Origin: Zhouia spongiae
GTDB lineage: Bacteria > Bacteroidota > Bacteroidia > Flavobacteriales > Flavobacteriaceae
Assembly (NCBI RefSeq): GCF_022760175.1
Contig: NZ_CP094326.1
Span: forward strand, 3,336,804 to 3,400,803
Reading direction: 5' to 3'
Length of the DNA stretch: 64,000 nt
Made by a program: the position numbers and the translations under genes. Shown one piece after another: positions 26,586 through 37,400 of the stretch. The notes under the pieces were generated by a model. It was not told the origin of the DNA, did not search any database, and saw only the letters and a list, made by a program, of their open reading frames with translations. The first letter of the stretch is position 1; each line of letters opens with the position of its first letter.

Positions 26586-29500
26586 TTATTTTAATAGAGT
26601 TTTTTCTTTTAAAAGTTTTAAAATAGCTTTTGGATGATTAAAAATGAAAAAATGATTGCCTTTAAATTGATAAACTTCAACTTTATCATTAGTTATTTCT
26701 TTCCAATATTTGGAAACATTTAAATTCAATCCTTCTTCTGTCCCAATCATCACGTGAATAGGTATACTTAATTTTTCAATACCATCGTAAACATATTCAT
26801 CTAATGCCTTAATATCTGATTTTATAATTGGTAAAGAATACTTTATAAACTCTTTATTTTTATGGATGTCTTTATAAAAACCGCCAATTTCATAAATACC
26901 TTGAATAAACTTATCATCGGATATAGAGTGATTCCTAAGTAATTTATTCCTTGGCACTGGCCCACTTGATCCACTAACAAACATAGCAATTGGTAAAGGT
27001 AATTTGTATTGTTGGATTTTTTCTGTAACTAAGGTTGCTATAATAGCTCCCATACTATGTCCATATATCACATATGGTTTATCGAGATAATCTTTTATTT
27101 GTAAAAAGACATCATCAGCCATTTCATTTAAACCTTCTAATCTTTTCTCTCTGATTCTCTTACCTCTACCTGGTAACTCTAAAGAAATAAATTCAAATTC
27201 TGATGGGCAATATTGCTCATATTTAGAATATGAATATTTATTACCGCCAGCAAATGGTAGAGCAAATATTTTTACTGTTTCTAACTTAGTTTTGACACAA
27301 TTATTTTTTTTATAATTATCAACTATTGTATCTTCCTCTATACTGACGCCATTAATAAGCTTAGATTGAGAATTTAAATCAGCTCTTAAGAAGATATCTT
27401 CTATTTTAATATTGACTTTAAAGACCTTATTAATTTTTTCTAAAAGCTTTAGTACTTTCAAACTATGCCCTCCTAGCTCAAAAAAGTTTGCTGTCACACT
27501 TATATTTCCTTTTGGTATACCCAATACATCACTCCAAATATTCACCAATTGCTCCTCTGTTTCATTCCTAGGAGCTACATACTCGATACCTATATTTATA
27601 CCTAAACCCTCAGGGGCAGGTAAACTCTTTCTGTCCAGTTTCCCGTTACTGGTCAGAGGTAACTCATCCAATTTTACAAAATAACTTGGAATCATATAAA
27701 AAGGTAACCTCCGTGACATTTTATAGCGTAAGCTTGAAAGGGTATATTCGATCTCTCCTACATAATAAGCAACCAGTATTTGCTCTCCATTGTTCGATTC
27801 CTTATGAACTACACAACAATTATTTATTCCCTTAACTTGCTGCAGAACGTATTCAATTTCACCTAATTCAACACGAAAACCTCGTATTTTTATCTGACTA
27901 TCTTTCCTGCCTATAAATTCAATAGTTCCATTTGGAAGCCACCTTCCTAAATCCCCAGTTCTATATAATCGTTCTCCTTTTTCAAACGGGTTTTCGATAA
28001 ACTTCTCTGCTGTCAACTCGGGATTATTAAGATAACCTCTCGCCAATCCATCTCCTGATATACATATCTCTCCTACTATTCCTATCGCTTGTAAAGTTAA
28101 TCCAACATCTAAAACATAAATTCTTGTATTATCAATAGGCCTACCTATTGTTAAAGAATCATTTAATACAATATGCTGCACAGTACTATAAGTAGTATCT
28201 TCTGACGGGCCATACAAATTCCTTAAAACAGTAGTTGGAGTTCTTATTTGCAATTCCTCAATTATTTTAGCGGGAATTTCTTCTCCAGCCATATTCAAAG
28301 CAACAACAGGTGCTAAATTTATATCTTCTAACAATAAACCAGATATTACGCTTGGAACTGTATTAATCATTAAGCGATCTTGTGTTTTAATATGATTTAA
28401 TATAGAAAGTGCATTTTGTAATATTGATACTTTTTTACCTGTTATAAGTGGATAGAATATTTCAAATATTGATAGATCAAAACAAATAGATGTTGCAAAC
28501 AGCATTGTATCATAAACTTGTTCCTTAAATTCTTTACAACTCCATATCAATAATGCATTTAAACTCCTATGCTCTATCATCACACCTTTGGGTTGTCCCG
28601 TAGAACCAGAAGTGTAAATAACATAAGCCAAATCACTACTACTTATAAATGTACCTAGATTATCTTTTATATAATCCTCTTGACTTTGTTCAAACTTGTC
28701 ATATGCCAGTCTATCCAGCAGTAACTCACAGCGACTATCTGTTATTATATAGTCTATGCGTGATTGTGGATACTCTGGATCAATAGGCACATAAGCACCT
28801 CCGCTTTTTAATACTCCTATAATTGAAATTATAATATCTAAGGATCGATCCATCTTTATGCCTATCAATGTATCGCTTTCTATCTTGTAATTTGAATGCA
28901 AATACCTTGCTAATTGATTAGCCCTCTCATTTAACTCACAATAAGTCAACTCCTTACCCTCAAACACAACAGCTACACGATTCGGTGTCTTTTCCACCTG
29001 CTCCTCAAATAAATCTACAATCGTTTTTTCCTTAGGATATATTGTCGCTGTCTCATTAAACTCTTCTAGCAATATTGACTGTTCCCTTTGAGGTATATAT
29101 GATAAACTTGATATGGATACTTCTGGACTTGCTACTATCGAGGTTAATAATTCTCCTATATGATTCAACATTCGTTCTATTGTAGAACGTGCAAATAAGT
29201 CACTACTGTATTCAATCCCTATTCCTAATTCGTTTCCTTTCTCTTCAAAATTAAACGTTAAATCAAACTTACTTACCACATGAGACATACCTTTGGTATT
29301 CTCATAGGATGACTTGGACTCTTCATCCAACTCCGGTTCTTTTCCTTCTGACTCTTGATAAGTAACCATTACATCAAATAGTGGATGCCTACTTGTATCT
29401 CGTGATAATGACAACTCATCTACTAAAGAATCAAATGGATATGATTGATGACTATAGCCTCCCAATGCCATTTCTTTTACCTTACTTAAAACAGCCTCAA

Positions 29501-29669
29501 AACTATCATTCCCATTAAAACGTGTTCGTAAGGCTAATGTGTTAACATAAAAACCTATCTGCCCTTCTAAATCTGGATGATCTCTCCCTGATATTGGACT
29601 TCCCAAAATAATATCTCCCTGACCTGTATATTTATAAAGTAACACATTCACTAAACTTAAAACTCTCAT
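26586..29669 (-). CDS. NRPS NrpC, fragment 5: C9 (second half)-A9-T9-TE
   Basis: 1,027 residues from an internal Met; it is not a separate gene but the continuation of the next fragment after a one-base frameshift near 29733. Order: second half of condensation domain 9 (~1-205), adenylation A9 (~210-715, YTSGSTGQPKG, LYGPSEDTT, YRTGDLGR, KIRGFRVELGEIE), carrier T9 with Ser ~736 (ELGGHSLKVL), thioesterase (~780-1027) with catalytic Ser ~872 (YGHSMGA) and His in KGNHFF. The A9 pocket reads DLFNNALTY, from memory an alanine-type code. The TE resembles standalone type II enzymes (ELPGRGKRIREK) rather than classic type I domains. It ends the assembly line: peptide release by hydrolysis or cyclization. 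Confidence 0.88.
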   Translation of the reverse strand: MRVLSLVNVLLYKYTGQGDIILGSPISGRDHPDLEGQIGFYVNTLALRTRFNGNDSFEAVLSKVKEMALGGYSHQSYPFDSLVDELSLSRDTSRHPLFDVMVTYQESEGKEPELDEESKSSYENTKGMSHVVSKFDLTFNFEEKGNELGIGIEYSSDLFARSTIERMLNHIGELLTSIVASPEVSISSLSYIPQREQSILLEEFNETATIYPKEKTIVDLFEEQVEKTPNRVAVVFEGKELTYCELNERANQLARYLHSNYKIESDTLIGIKMDRSLDIIISIIGVLKSGGAYVPIDPEYPQSRIDYIITDSRCELLLDRLAYDKFEQSQEDYIKDNLGTFISSSDLAYVIYTSGSTGQPKGVMIEHRSLNALLIWSCKEFKEQVYDTMLFATSICFDLSIFEIFYPLITGKKVSILQNALSILNHIKTQDRLMINTVPSVISGLLLEDINLAPVVALNMAGEEIPAKIIEELQIRTPTTVLRNLYGPSEDTTYSTVQHIVLNDSLTIGRPIDNTRIYVLDVGLTLQAIGIVGEICISGDGLARGYLNNPELTAEKFIENPFEKGERLYRTGDLGRWLPNGTIEFIGRKDSQIKIRGFRVELGEIEYVLQQVKGINNCCVVHKESNNGEQILVAYYVGEIEYTLSSLRYKMSRRLPFYMIPSYFVKLDELPLTSNGKLDRKSLPAPEGLGINIGIEYVAPRNETEEQLVNIWSDVLGIPKGNISVTANFFELGGHSLKVLKLLEKINKVFKVNIKIEDIFLRADLNSQSKLINGVSIEEDTIVDNYKKNNCVKTKLETVKIFALPFAGGNKYSYSKYEQYCPSEFEFISLELPGRGKRIREKRLEGLNEMADDVFLQIKDYLDKPYVIYGHSMGAIIATLVTEKIQQYKLPLPIAMFVSGSSGPVPRNKLLRNHSISDDKFIQGIYEIGGFYKDIHKNKEFIKYSLPIIKSDIKALDEYVYDGIEKLSIPIHVMIGTEEGLNLNVSKYWKEITNDKVEVYQFKGNHFFIFNHPKAILKLLKEKTLLK

Positions 29670-31270
29670 AAAAGAGGTAATCCCTTCTTCTGCCTTTAAT
29701 AGTCCTTTAAACTTAGACGTGCTATCTTTATTAAAGATCCTTTTAACTTTCCCCCTTTGTAACTCTTCACCATCGGACGGGTATAATCTGTTGGTAAATC
29801 TAAAACTGGTAATTCTCCTTTAAATTGATCTAACCAATAATTACGAGAAACTGATAATGCCCCTGATTTCAACTCTGATTGCTGCCATTCTGCATAATCC
29901 TTATATTGAATTCTCAATGGTGTTAATTCTAAAGAAGTCCCTTTCTCTATTTTATCATAAATAGAGATCAACTCTCCAAATAGTGTTTCCATTGAAACAC
30001 CATCACTTATGATATGATGCATAACATACACAAATACATAATGATCCTTTGATAAGCGATATACAGCACCTCTTAACAATGGGCCCTCTGAAAGATCAAA
30101 TGACCTGTTTCTATAAATAGCAATTCGATCCCTTAAATCTGAAGTGCTTATTCCTTCTAAATCTTCATAATCTATTTTGAAGAACATTTCTTCCAATATA
30201 AACTGACGCACATCACCTTCATCATTTTCCCTAAATATGGTACGTAATGATTCATGTCGTGCAATTAATTTATTAAATGAAGATTCTAATGTTTCTACAT
30301 CTATTAACCCTAATTCATGTACGCTTGACATATTATATGCGACATTGGCCGATTCAAATTGACTTAAAACCCACAAACGTCGTTGAGAAGAGGACAACAC
30401 ATAACTCTCAGCTTTTTCCACTTTAGGAATCTCCTGATAACACTCTTTTTCTGACTCTGATATTAATTCAGCCTGTGACAATATACTGTTATAAGTGAAT
30501 AAATCTTGAATACTAACCTTTAATCCCAAGTCCTTATATAACTTACTGGAAAGCTTCAGTACTTTCAAGCTATGACCTCCTAGCTCAAAAAAGTTTGCTG
30601 TCACACTTATTTCTCCTTCTGGTATATCCAATACATCACTCCAAATACCCACTAATTGCTCCTCTATTTCATTCCTTGGACCTAAATACTCTATTCCTAT
30701 ATCTATACTTAAACCTTTAAGTTCAGGTAAACTTTTCCTATCCAATTTCCCATTACTCGTCAGAGGTAACTCCTCCAATTTCACAAAATAACTAGGTATC
30801 ATATAACTCGGTAACAAGCTTCCCATATATTCCCTGAGCTCTTGAGATGTAATACTATCACTCCCTACGAAATAGGCTACCAAATCCTTATCTCCACTTG
30901 ACGACTCTGTAACATCTACTACACAACTAATAACATGTGTATTACCCTGTAAAACATGTTCCACCTCTCCCAACTCTATTCGAAAACCTCGTATCTTGAC
31001 CTGACTATCCTTCCTCCCGATAAATTCAATATTTCCATCTGGAAGCCACCTCCCTAAATCACCCGTCTTATATAATCGATCTCCTTCATTAAACGGGTTA
31101 TCTACAAACTTCGCTGCAGTTAATTCCGGCCTGTTTAAATAGCCCCGAGCCAATCCATCTCCTGATATACATATCTCTCCTACTACTCCAATTGGAACAA
31201 GACTCTGCGCTTCATCTAAAATGTATACTTCGGTATTGTCTATAGGTTTTCCTATTGGGATTGTACCTGA
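28915..31270. repeat. 2.36-kb direct repeat, copy 1 (T8-C9-start of A9)
   Basis: Matches 39710-42065 at offset 10,795, including the frameshift near 29733. The part up to 31195 also matches NrpA up to 59758 at offset 28,563. Confidence 0.88.
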
Positions 31271-31444
31271 CTTTATAAGTTCCCTTTCTTTTAATCTATA
31301 GGTTGTTGCGCATATACTTGATTCTGTAGGACCATAAGCATTATAATAAATTCCTTCTTTTGAATATTCTATTGCTTTATCATACACGGCAGACTCACCT
31401 GCTGTTATTAATGTAATCAAAGGCTTGAGCCTATCTACATTCAT
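29696..31444 (-). CDS. NRPS NrpC, fragment 4: A8 (C-terminal part)-T8-C9 (first half)
   Basis: 582 residues between two frameshifts (G/C-run at 31460-31464 and A/T-run near 29733). It starts in A8 just after the TIPPS motif (LITLITAGESA, NAYGPTESSICATTY), runs through YKTGDLGR and NGKLDRKSLP, T8 with Ser ~292 (ELGGHSLKVL), and the first half of condensation domain 9 with HHIISDGVS. It ends in out-of-frame residues (IARLSLKDY). With the preceding fragment, the A8 pocket reads DASTIAAIC, an aromatic (Phe/Tyr) type code. Confidence 0.85.
   Translation of the reverse strand: MNVDRLKPLITLITAGESAVYDKAIEYSKEGIYYNAYGPTESSICATTYRLKERELIKSGTIPIGKPIDNTEVYILDEAQSLVPIGVVGEICISGDGLARGYLNRPELTAAKFVDNPFNEGDRLYKTGDLGRWLPDGNIEFIGRKDSQVKIRGFRIELGEVEHVLQGNTHVISCVVDVTESSSGDKDLVAYFVGSDSITSQELREYMGSLLPSYMIPSYFVKLEELPLTSNGKLDRKSLPELKGLSIDIGIEYLGPRNEIEEQLVGIWSDVLDIPEGEISVTANFFELGGHSLKVLKLSSKLYKDLGLKVSIQDLFTYNSILSQAELISESEKECYQEIPKVEKAESYVLSSSQRRLWVLSQFESANVAYNMSSVHELGLIDVETLESSFNKLIARHESLRTIFRENDEGDVRQFILEEMFFKIDYEDLEGISTSDLRDRIAIYRNRSFDLSEGPLLRGAVYRLSKDHYVFVYVMHHIISDGVSMETLFGELISIYDKIEKGTSLELTPLRIQYKDYAEWQQSELKSGALSVSRNYWLDQFKGELPVLDLPTDYTRPMVKSYKGGKLKGSLIKIARLSLKDY
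29733..29735 (-). other. frameshift site in C9 (same site in C6 and C2)
   Basis: On the minus strand GGA TCT TTA ATA leads to a stop; one extra T would read GSFNKDSTSKFKGLL and rejoin the downstream frame with the spacing of an intact C domain. The same bases recur at 40528-40530 and 58296-58298. Confidence 0.75.
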
Positions 31445-31449
31445 TAATT

Positions 31450-34400
31450 TTATGAAAGAGGGGGAATGGTTGCTATTTCTATTGATTTTTCAATAATAAA
31501 TGATTCTAAAAGTTCAGGAACTTTTCTCTCTTTGTCACCGACCAAATACAGAACAACCCCCGATGTTAGAGAAATAAATATTTCTGAAACAGAAGCATCA
31601 AAAGAATATGACGCAAATTGTAAGCTTCTCTTATGCTTTTTTAGTTCAAATATTTTGTTTTGAGAAACTATTGTATTAAGTATTCCTCTATGTTCTATCA
31701 TCACACCTTTGGGTTGTCCCGTAGAACCAGAAGTGTAAATAACATAAGCCAAATCACTACTACTTATAAATGTACCTAGATTATCTTTTATATAATCCTC
31801 TTGACTTTGTTCAAACTTGTCATATGCCAGTCTATCCAGCAGTAACTCACAGCGACTATCTGTTATTATATAGTCTATGCGTGATTGTGGATACTCTGGA
31901 TCAATAGGCACATAAGCACCTCCGCTTTTTAATACTCCTATAATTGAAATTATAATATCTAAGGATCGATCCATCTTTATGCCTATCAATGTATCGCTTT
32001 CTATCTTGTAATTTGAATGCAAATACCTTGCTAATTGATTAGCCCTCTCATTTAACTCACAATAAGTCAACTCCTTACCCTCAAACACAACAGCTACACG
32101 ATTCGGTGTCTTTTCCACCTGCTCCTCAAATAAATCTACAATCGTTTTTTCCTTAGGATATATTGTCGCTGTCTCATTAAATTCGCAAAGTAACTCGATT
32201 TCCTCATCTGAGGTTAAGTAATTTATTTTTCCCAGCAATTGATTTGGGTCGCTTACGAAACTATTTATTACATTAAAAAAATGTTGCTTAAGCTTTAAAA
32301 CTCCCTGTCTGTCATAATTATTAAGGTTATATGTGAAATTAATGATTAACTCATCTGATCCTGGTGCCACTTGAATTCCAAAATCATAATTGGTTTGTTC
32401 AAAAATTTCTCTTGAAACGACTGATAAATCATCCGCTATCGTTAAATCAATATTTGACGACTCTTGAACACTATAGTTTCCAAAAGTCATAACATGGTTT
32501 AAAAGTTTTGCTCCCGGTTCACTCAAAGACTGTACTTCAGATAAACTTATATAATGGTGGGACATACCGGATATAGCATTCCTTTGGATCATTTTCAATA
32601 ACTCTTTCGGACTATCATTCTCTGCGAATTGAACACGCACTGGAATTGTATTGATAAACAGCCCTATCATACTCTCTACTCCCTTCAGATCCGATGGACG
32701 ACCTGAAACAACAGATCCAAAAACCACATCTTCAATATTATTATATTGTGCTAATAGATAGCCCCAAACTCCTTGAATAAATGTATTCTGTGTAATATTT
32801 AAATCAACACATAACTCATTGACCGCTTTTAAAAGAGAACTTTTGATGTATAAAGACTCTTTTCCTTCTTTATATGAAGAAACTGTTTCCTCCTTGTATA
32901 AACGAAATGGAAATTCAATTATATTATTATATAAATGTAAATATTCTTTCCAGTAATCTAATGATGATTGCTTATCTACATTAGACAACCATTTAATATA
33001 ATTTGAATAAGGTATTACTGGTTCTAAATTTGGTTCGGTGCCATGTTGAACAGAGAACATTAATTTATAAAAGTCATTAATCAAAATACTCATACACCAA
33101 CCATCGGTTAATATATGATGATGACTCCAAATAAACTGATAATGACCATTCTTTAAATTTAAGACAATTAAACGCATTTGAGATCCAGTACTAAGGTCAA
33201 ATCCTTTCTTACGATCTAATTCCTTGTAAGATGTTAAATATTCCTTCTGTTCATCTTCTGACAATCCAGATGGTGCACTATCATAAACAAATGTACTTTC
33301 AACCTCCTTCCATACAATCTGAACTGCTTCACCTCCATAATCTGTACTAAAGCTAGTACGTAAAACTGCATGCCGCGATATTAGAAGATCATAACTCTGC
33401 TTTAAAAGTTTAATATCTAAATCATGTGCCTCTATCACATAAGATATTTGCTCAAAATACATTGTAGGGTTTCTATCAGACAACCAATGGTAGTAGATCC
33501 CCTCCTGCAATGGAGATAATTTATAAACATCTTCTAAATTTTCTTTTTTATTAAGGTTAAATACATCAAGTATAGATAACCCTTTATATGTCAAATCATC
33601 AGGTGTTAAATAGCTCTTTTCCTCCTCATTTAACTTTAATATCAATTTTTCTAAATTATACTTATAACTAGAAATCAAACGTGATATTGTAGCTTTATTA
33701 TAGTCCCTTTTACTATATGAAATTGACATTCTTAATACTCCGTCTACCAAAACTCCTGAGACGTTCAATGAAATATCCCTATTATTATTTAGTGGGATAT
33801 CCCTCCCTCTATACTCTGAAGAATATTGAAATAAAGAGGATTGTTTAGATTCCTCTGAGCCGACTCCAGAACCAAAATCTCCTAAATAATTAAAAACAAT
33901 TTTTGGTTTTATTTCAGTTGAAAAACCAGAAGCTAGCTCTTTCAAAATACCATAACCTATTCCCTTATTAGGCACCTTGCGTAGAGACTCTTTCACATAC
34001 ACTAAATTCCCTAAAGCATCTTCTTCTGGTAAAATTTCTAATAAGTAAGGGTAAACTGATGTGAACCAACCAACTGTCCGAGTAATATCAATATCTGAAA
34101 TAATATCTTCCCTTCCATGTCCTTCCATTTTCACAAAAACTCTGGATATATCAAAAACATCATTGATCGATAGTCCAAAAGATGTTAATAATATATCATT
34201 GATTTCCGTATTAAATACTCTATTTGTCCGAGTTTGTAATAACTCTGTAATATTTGTATCTAAGACAAAGGATAGTTCTGAATAATCCCTTTGATTATAA
34301 TCCCTGTCAATTTGATCTTTGGGTAGATCAATTACATTGCTTGTCAATAAATTTTCCCAATAGTTATGCTCTACCGCAAGTTTATCTCCATGAGCATAAT

Positions 34401-37400
34401 CATTTAGCGCCTGAGACCAATCTCTAAAAGAATCTGTTTTTAAAGGTAAGGTTAAAGTAGAATTATTTATATATTGAAGATATAAAGTTGCTAAGTCATC
34501 TAGCAAAATACGCCAAGAAACTCCATCAATCACAAGATGATGAACCATTAAGAATAGTCGATCTCCATCTTTTAGTCTAAATAATGCAGCCTTAAATAAT
34601 GGACCTTCTGATAAAGTTATACTTTCTTGAAGAGTTTCACAATACTTACCCATTAATAGCAAGGGTTCTTCTGAACCCTTAAGGTCATAATAATTAAAAT
34701 CATAAAACCTCTCTGGAGAATAACTTAAGTTGTTTTGTTTCCATAAATTATCCTCTTTATGATAAACCATACGAAGCCCATCATGGTGATTTGTTATGTA
34801 TTCAAAACATGAAGTTAATCCATTAATATCCAACTCAGTATAACTGTGTAATAAAACCGATTGATTGTAATGGTGCTTAGTTAAAATAGCATCATCATTA
34901 AAAAAGGAATGCTGTATCGGAGTGAGAAAAACTTCTCCTTCAACTTCGGATTGATCTATTACTCTGGAGTTAACCTTTGCTAACTTAGATAAATCTTCTA
35001 TAACCGGATTACGAAGAATATCCTCCACTTTTATAGTATAGCCATAATTCTTTAAACGAGAAACCACCTGTATTGACTTAATTGAATCACCTCCTAGGTC
35101 ATAAAAATTATCTTGAATACCTATATTATCTCGTTTTAATACTTCTTTCCATATTAATACTAAATTTTTCTCCAACTCATTACGTGGCGCTATATACTCC
35201 GTTCTTCTTGTTAATCCGTCTATTTGTTTACTTAATAATTCTTTTTTATCAACCTTACCGTTTGATGTTAATGGTAACTTTTCTAAATAAACATAATGTG
35301 TAGGTAACATATAATCAGGAATTCGCTCCTTTAAAAAGTTGCGTAACTCCTGAACTTCTGGTTTCTTATTAGAAGTAAAATAGGCAACTAATTCTTTCTC
35401 TTCTGATATACTGCCCGTTGCCAACACAACGACTTCATCAATCCCTAGATAAGTCTCTAAAACTTTGGCAATCTCCTCTAATTCTATACGGTGACCTCTT
35501 ATCTTAACTTGATTATCATTTCTTCCTATAAACTCAATATTGCCATCGATTAGCCATCTACCCAAGTCCCCAGTCTTATATAATCGTTCTCCTTCATTAA
35601 ACGGGCTATCAATAAACTTTTCTGCCGTAAGCTCTGGTCTGTTGAAATACCCTCTTGCTAACCCGTCTCCCCCTATATAAATTTCACCTGAAACTCCTAC
35701 AGGTAATAACTCTTTATAGGTCCCTAAAATATAAATTGAAGTATTAGCTATAGGTTTTCCTATAGGGGAACTCAAAGTCTTACCTTCATCTATCAAATAT
35801 TCTACTGAGGTAACTGTCGCTTCTGTTAGACCATATTTATTATACACAGAAACTTGTGATTTCCACTTTCTAAAAACAGAGGTGTCAAATTTATCTCCTC
35901 CAGAGATAATTCTCTTCAAGCTTAAAATGGGATTTGAAGATAACATCCTTAAAAAGGAAGGAACAGCATGTAAGTGGGTTATTTTATTTTTTTCTAAAAA
36001 ACCTTTAAATTTTTCTTCATTTAAAATTTCGGTCTTTAATGCAATATTTATCCTAGCACCATTTAATAATGGTAAAAATAACTGCTCAACTGAAGCATCA
36101 AAGGATACACTAGAAAACAACAAAAAACTTTCATTTGATTGAATATTAAAATATTCTGATTGAAAACATATTAAATTCACAACGCTCTTATGCTCTATCA
36201 TTACACCCTTTGGTTCTCCTGTAGAACCAGAGGTATAGATTACATATGCTAGGTTATTTGATCTAATATCTGAACAAACTTGATCTAATGAATATGATGT
36301 TTGATTTTTTTTAAACTCAGTTAATAGTGAATCATCTATAACAACCTTACAATTGCTGTCTTGTTCTAAATAATTTATTCTTTTTTGAGGATATTCATTA
36401 TCTATTGGTACATATGCCCCCCCAGCTTTTAACACTCCAAGAATTGATACTATCAACCATTGGTTACGATCTAGTTTAACACCTACCAAATCACCTAATG
36501 ATATATCATAATCCTTTCTTAGGTAACTAGCTAATTGATTTGCCTTTTCATTCAACTCCCTATAAGTCAACTCCTCTTCTTCAAACACAACTGCTATATG
36601 ATCTGGTGTCTTTTCTACCTGCTCTTCAAATAAATCTACTATCGTTTTATCCTTTGGATAATCTACATTTGTCGAATTAAATGTATATAACAACTCTGTC
36701 TGCTCTCCTTTATTAAGGTATTCAACCTGACCCAACTTTTCCGTTGGATTAGATAGTAAAGAATTTAACAATTGCTTATAATGTCTCATCAAACCCTCTA
36801 CCATACTTTGGTGATAAACATCACTATTATAAGTGATCATAAAAGAAATGTAATTCCCTTCTTCCTTAAACTCAAGGCTCATATCAAACTTTGATATATC
36901 TCCACCAACAACGCTTATTTCATTTACTTCTTCTTCATCAACGAATTTACCATCACTCGCCTCTCCTATATTATGTAGTGTTAGCATTACATCAAAAACA
37001 GGACTACGACTTATATCTCGATGTAATTCTAATTCTTCCACCAAACGATCAAATGGATACATCTGATGACTATATGCATTAAGCGTTCTCTCTTTTAATC
37101 CATTAAAAAACATGTGGAAATTTCCCTCAGGATTAATCCGATTTCTTAAAGCCAAGGTGTTTACATAACAACCTAGCTGATTTTCTAAATCTGGATGGTC
37201 TCTACCTGCTACAGGACTTCCTATAATTATATCTTCCTGACCTGTATAACGATAGCAAAGTACATTCCAAACAGCCAATAACCCCATAAACAAACTACCA
37301 CCAGACTCTTGACTAAATTTCTTAATGTTATTAGATTGTGATGGATCTAGGTAGGTTCTTAAACGATGACCATTATATGTCTTTATCTTTGGCCGTATTC

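Noticed and set aside
29725-29745. Programmed -1 frameshifting as an explanation of the C2/C6/C9 breaks
   Set aside because: The site lacks an X XXY YYZ slippery heptamer in the zero frame and no downstream pseudoknot is evident; a missing base explains it more simply.
31466-31663. Plus-strand ORFs inside the NRPS genes (also near 34061, 35082, 35882, 36891, 37338, their copies and 60469)
   Set aside because: Antisense shadows of well-conserved NRPS domains; they recur only because the domains are duplicated.
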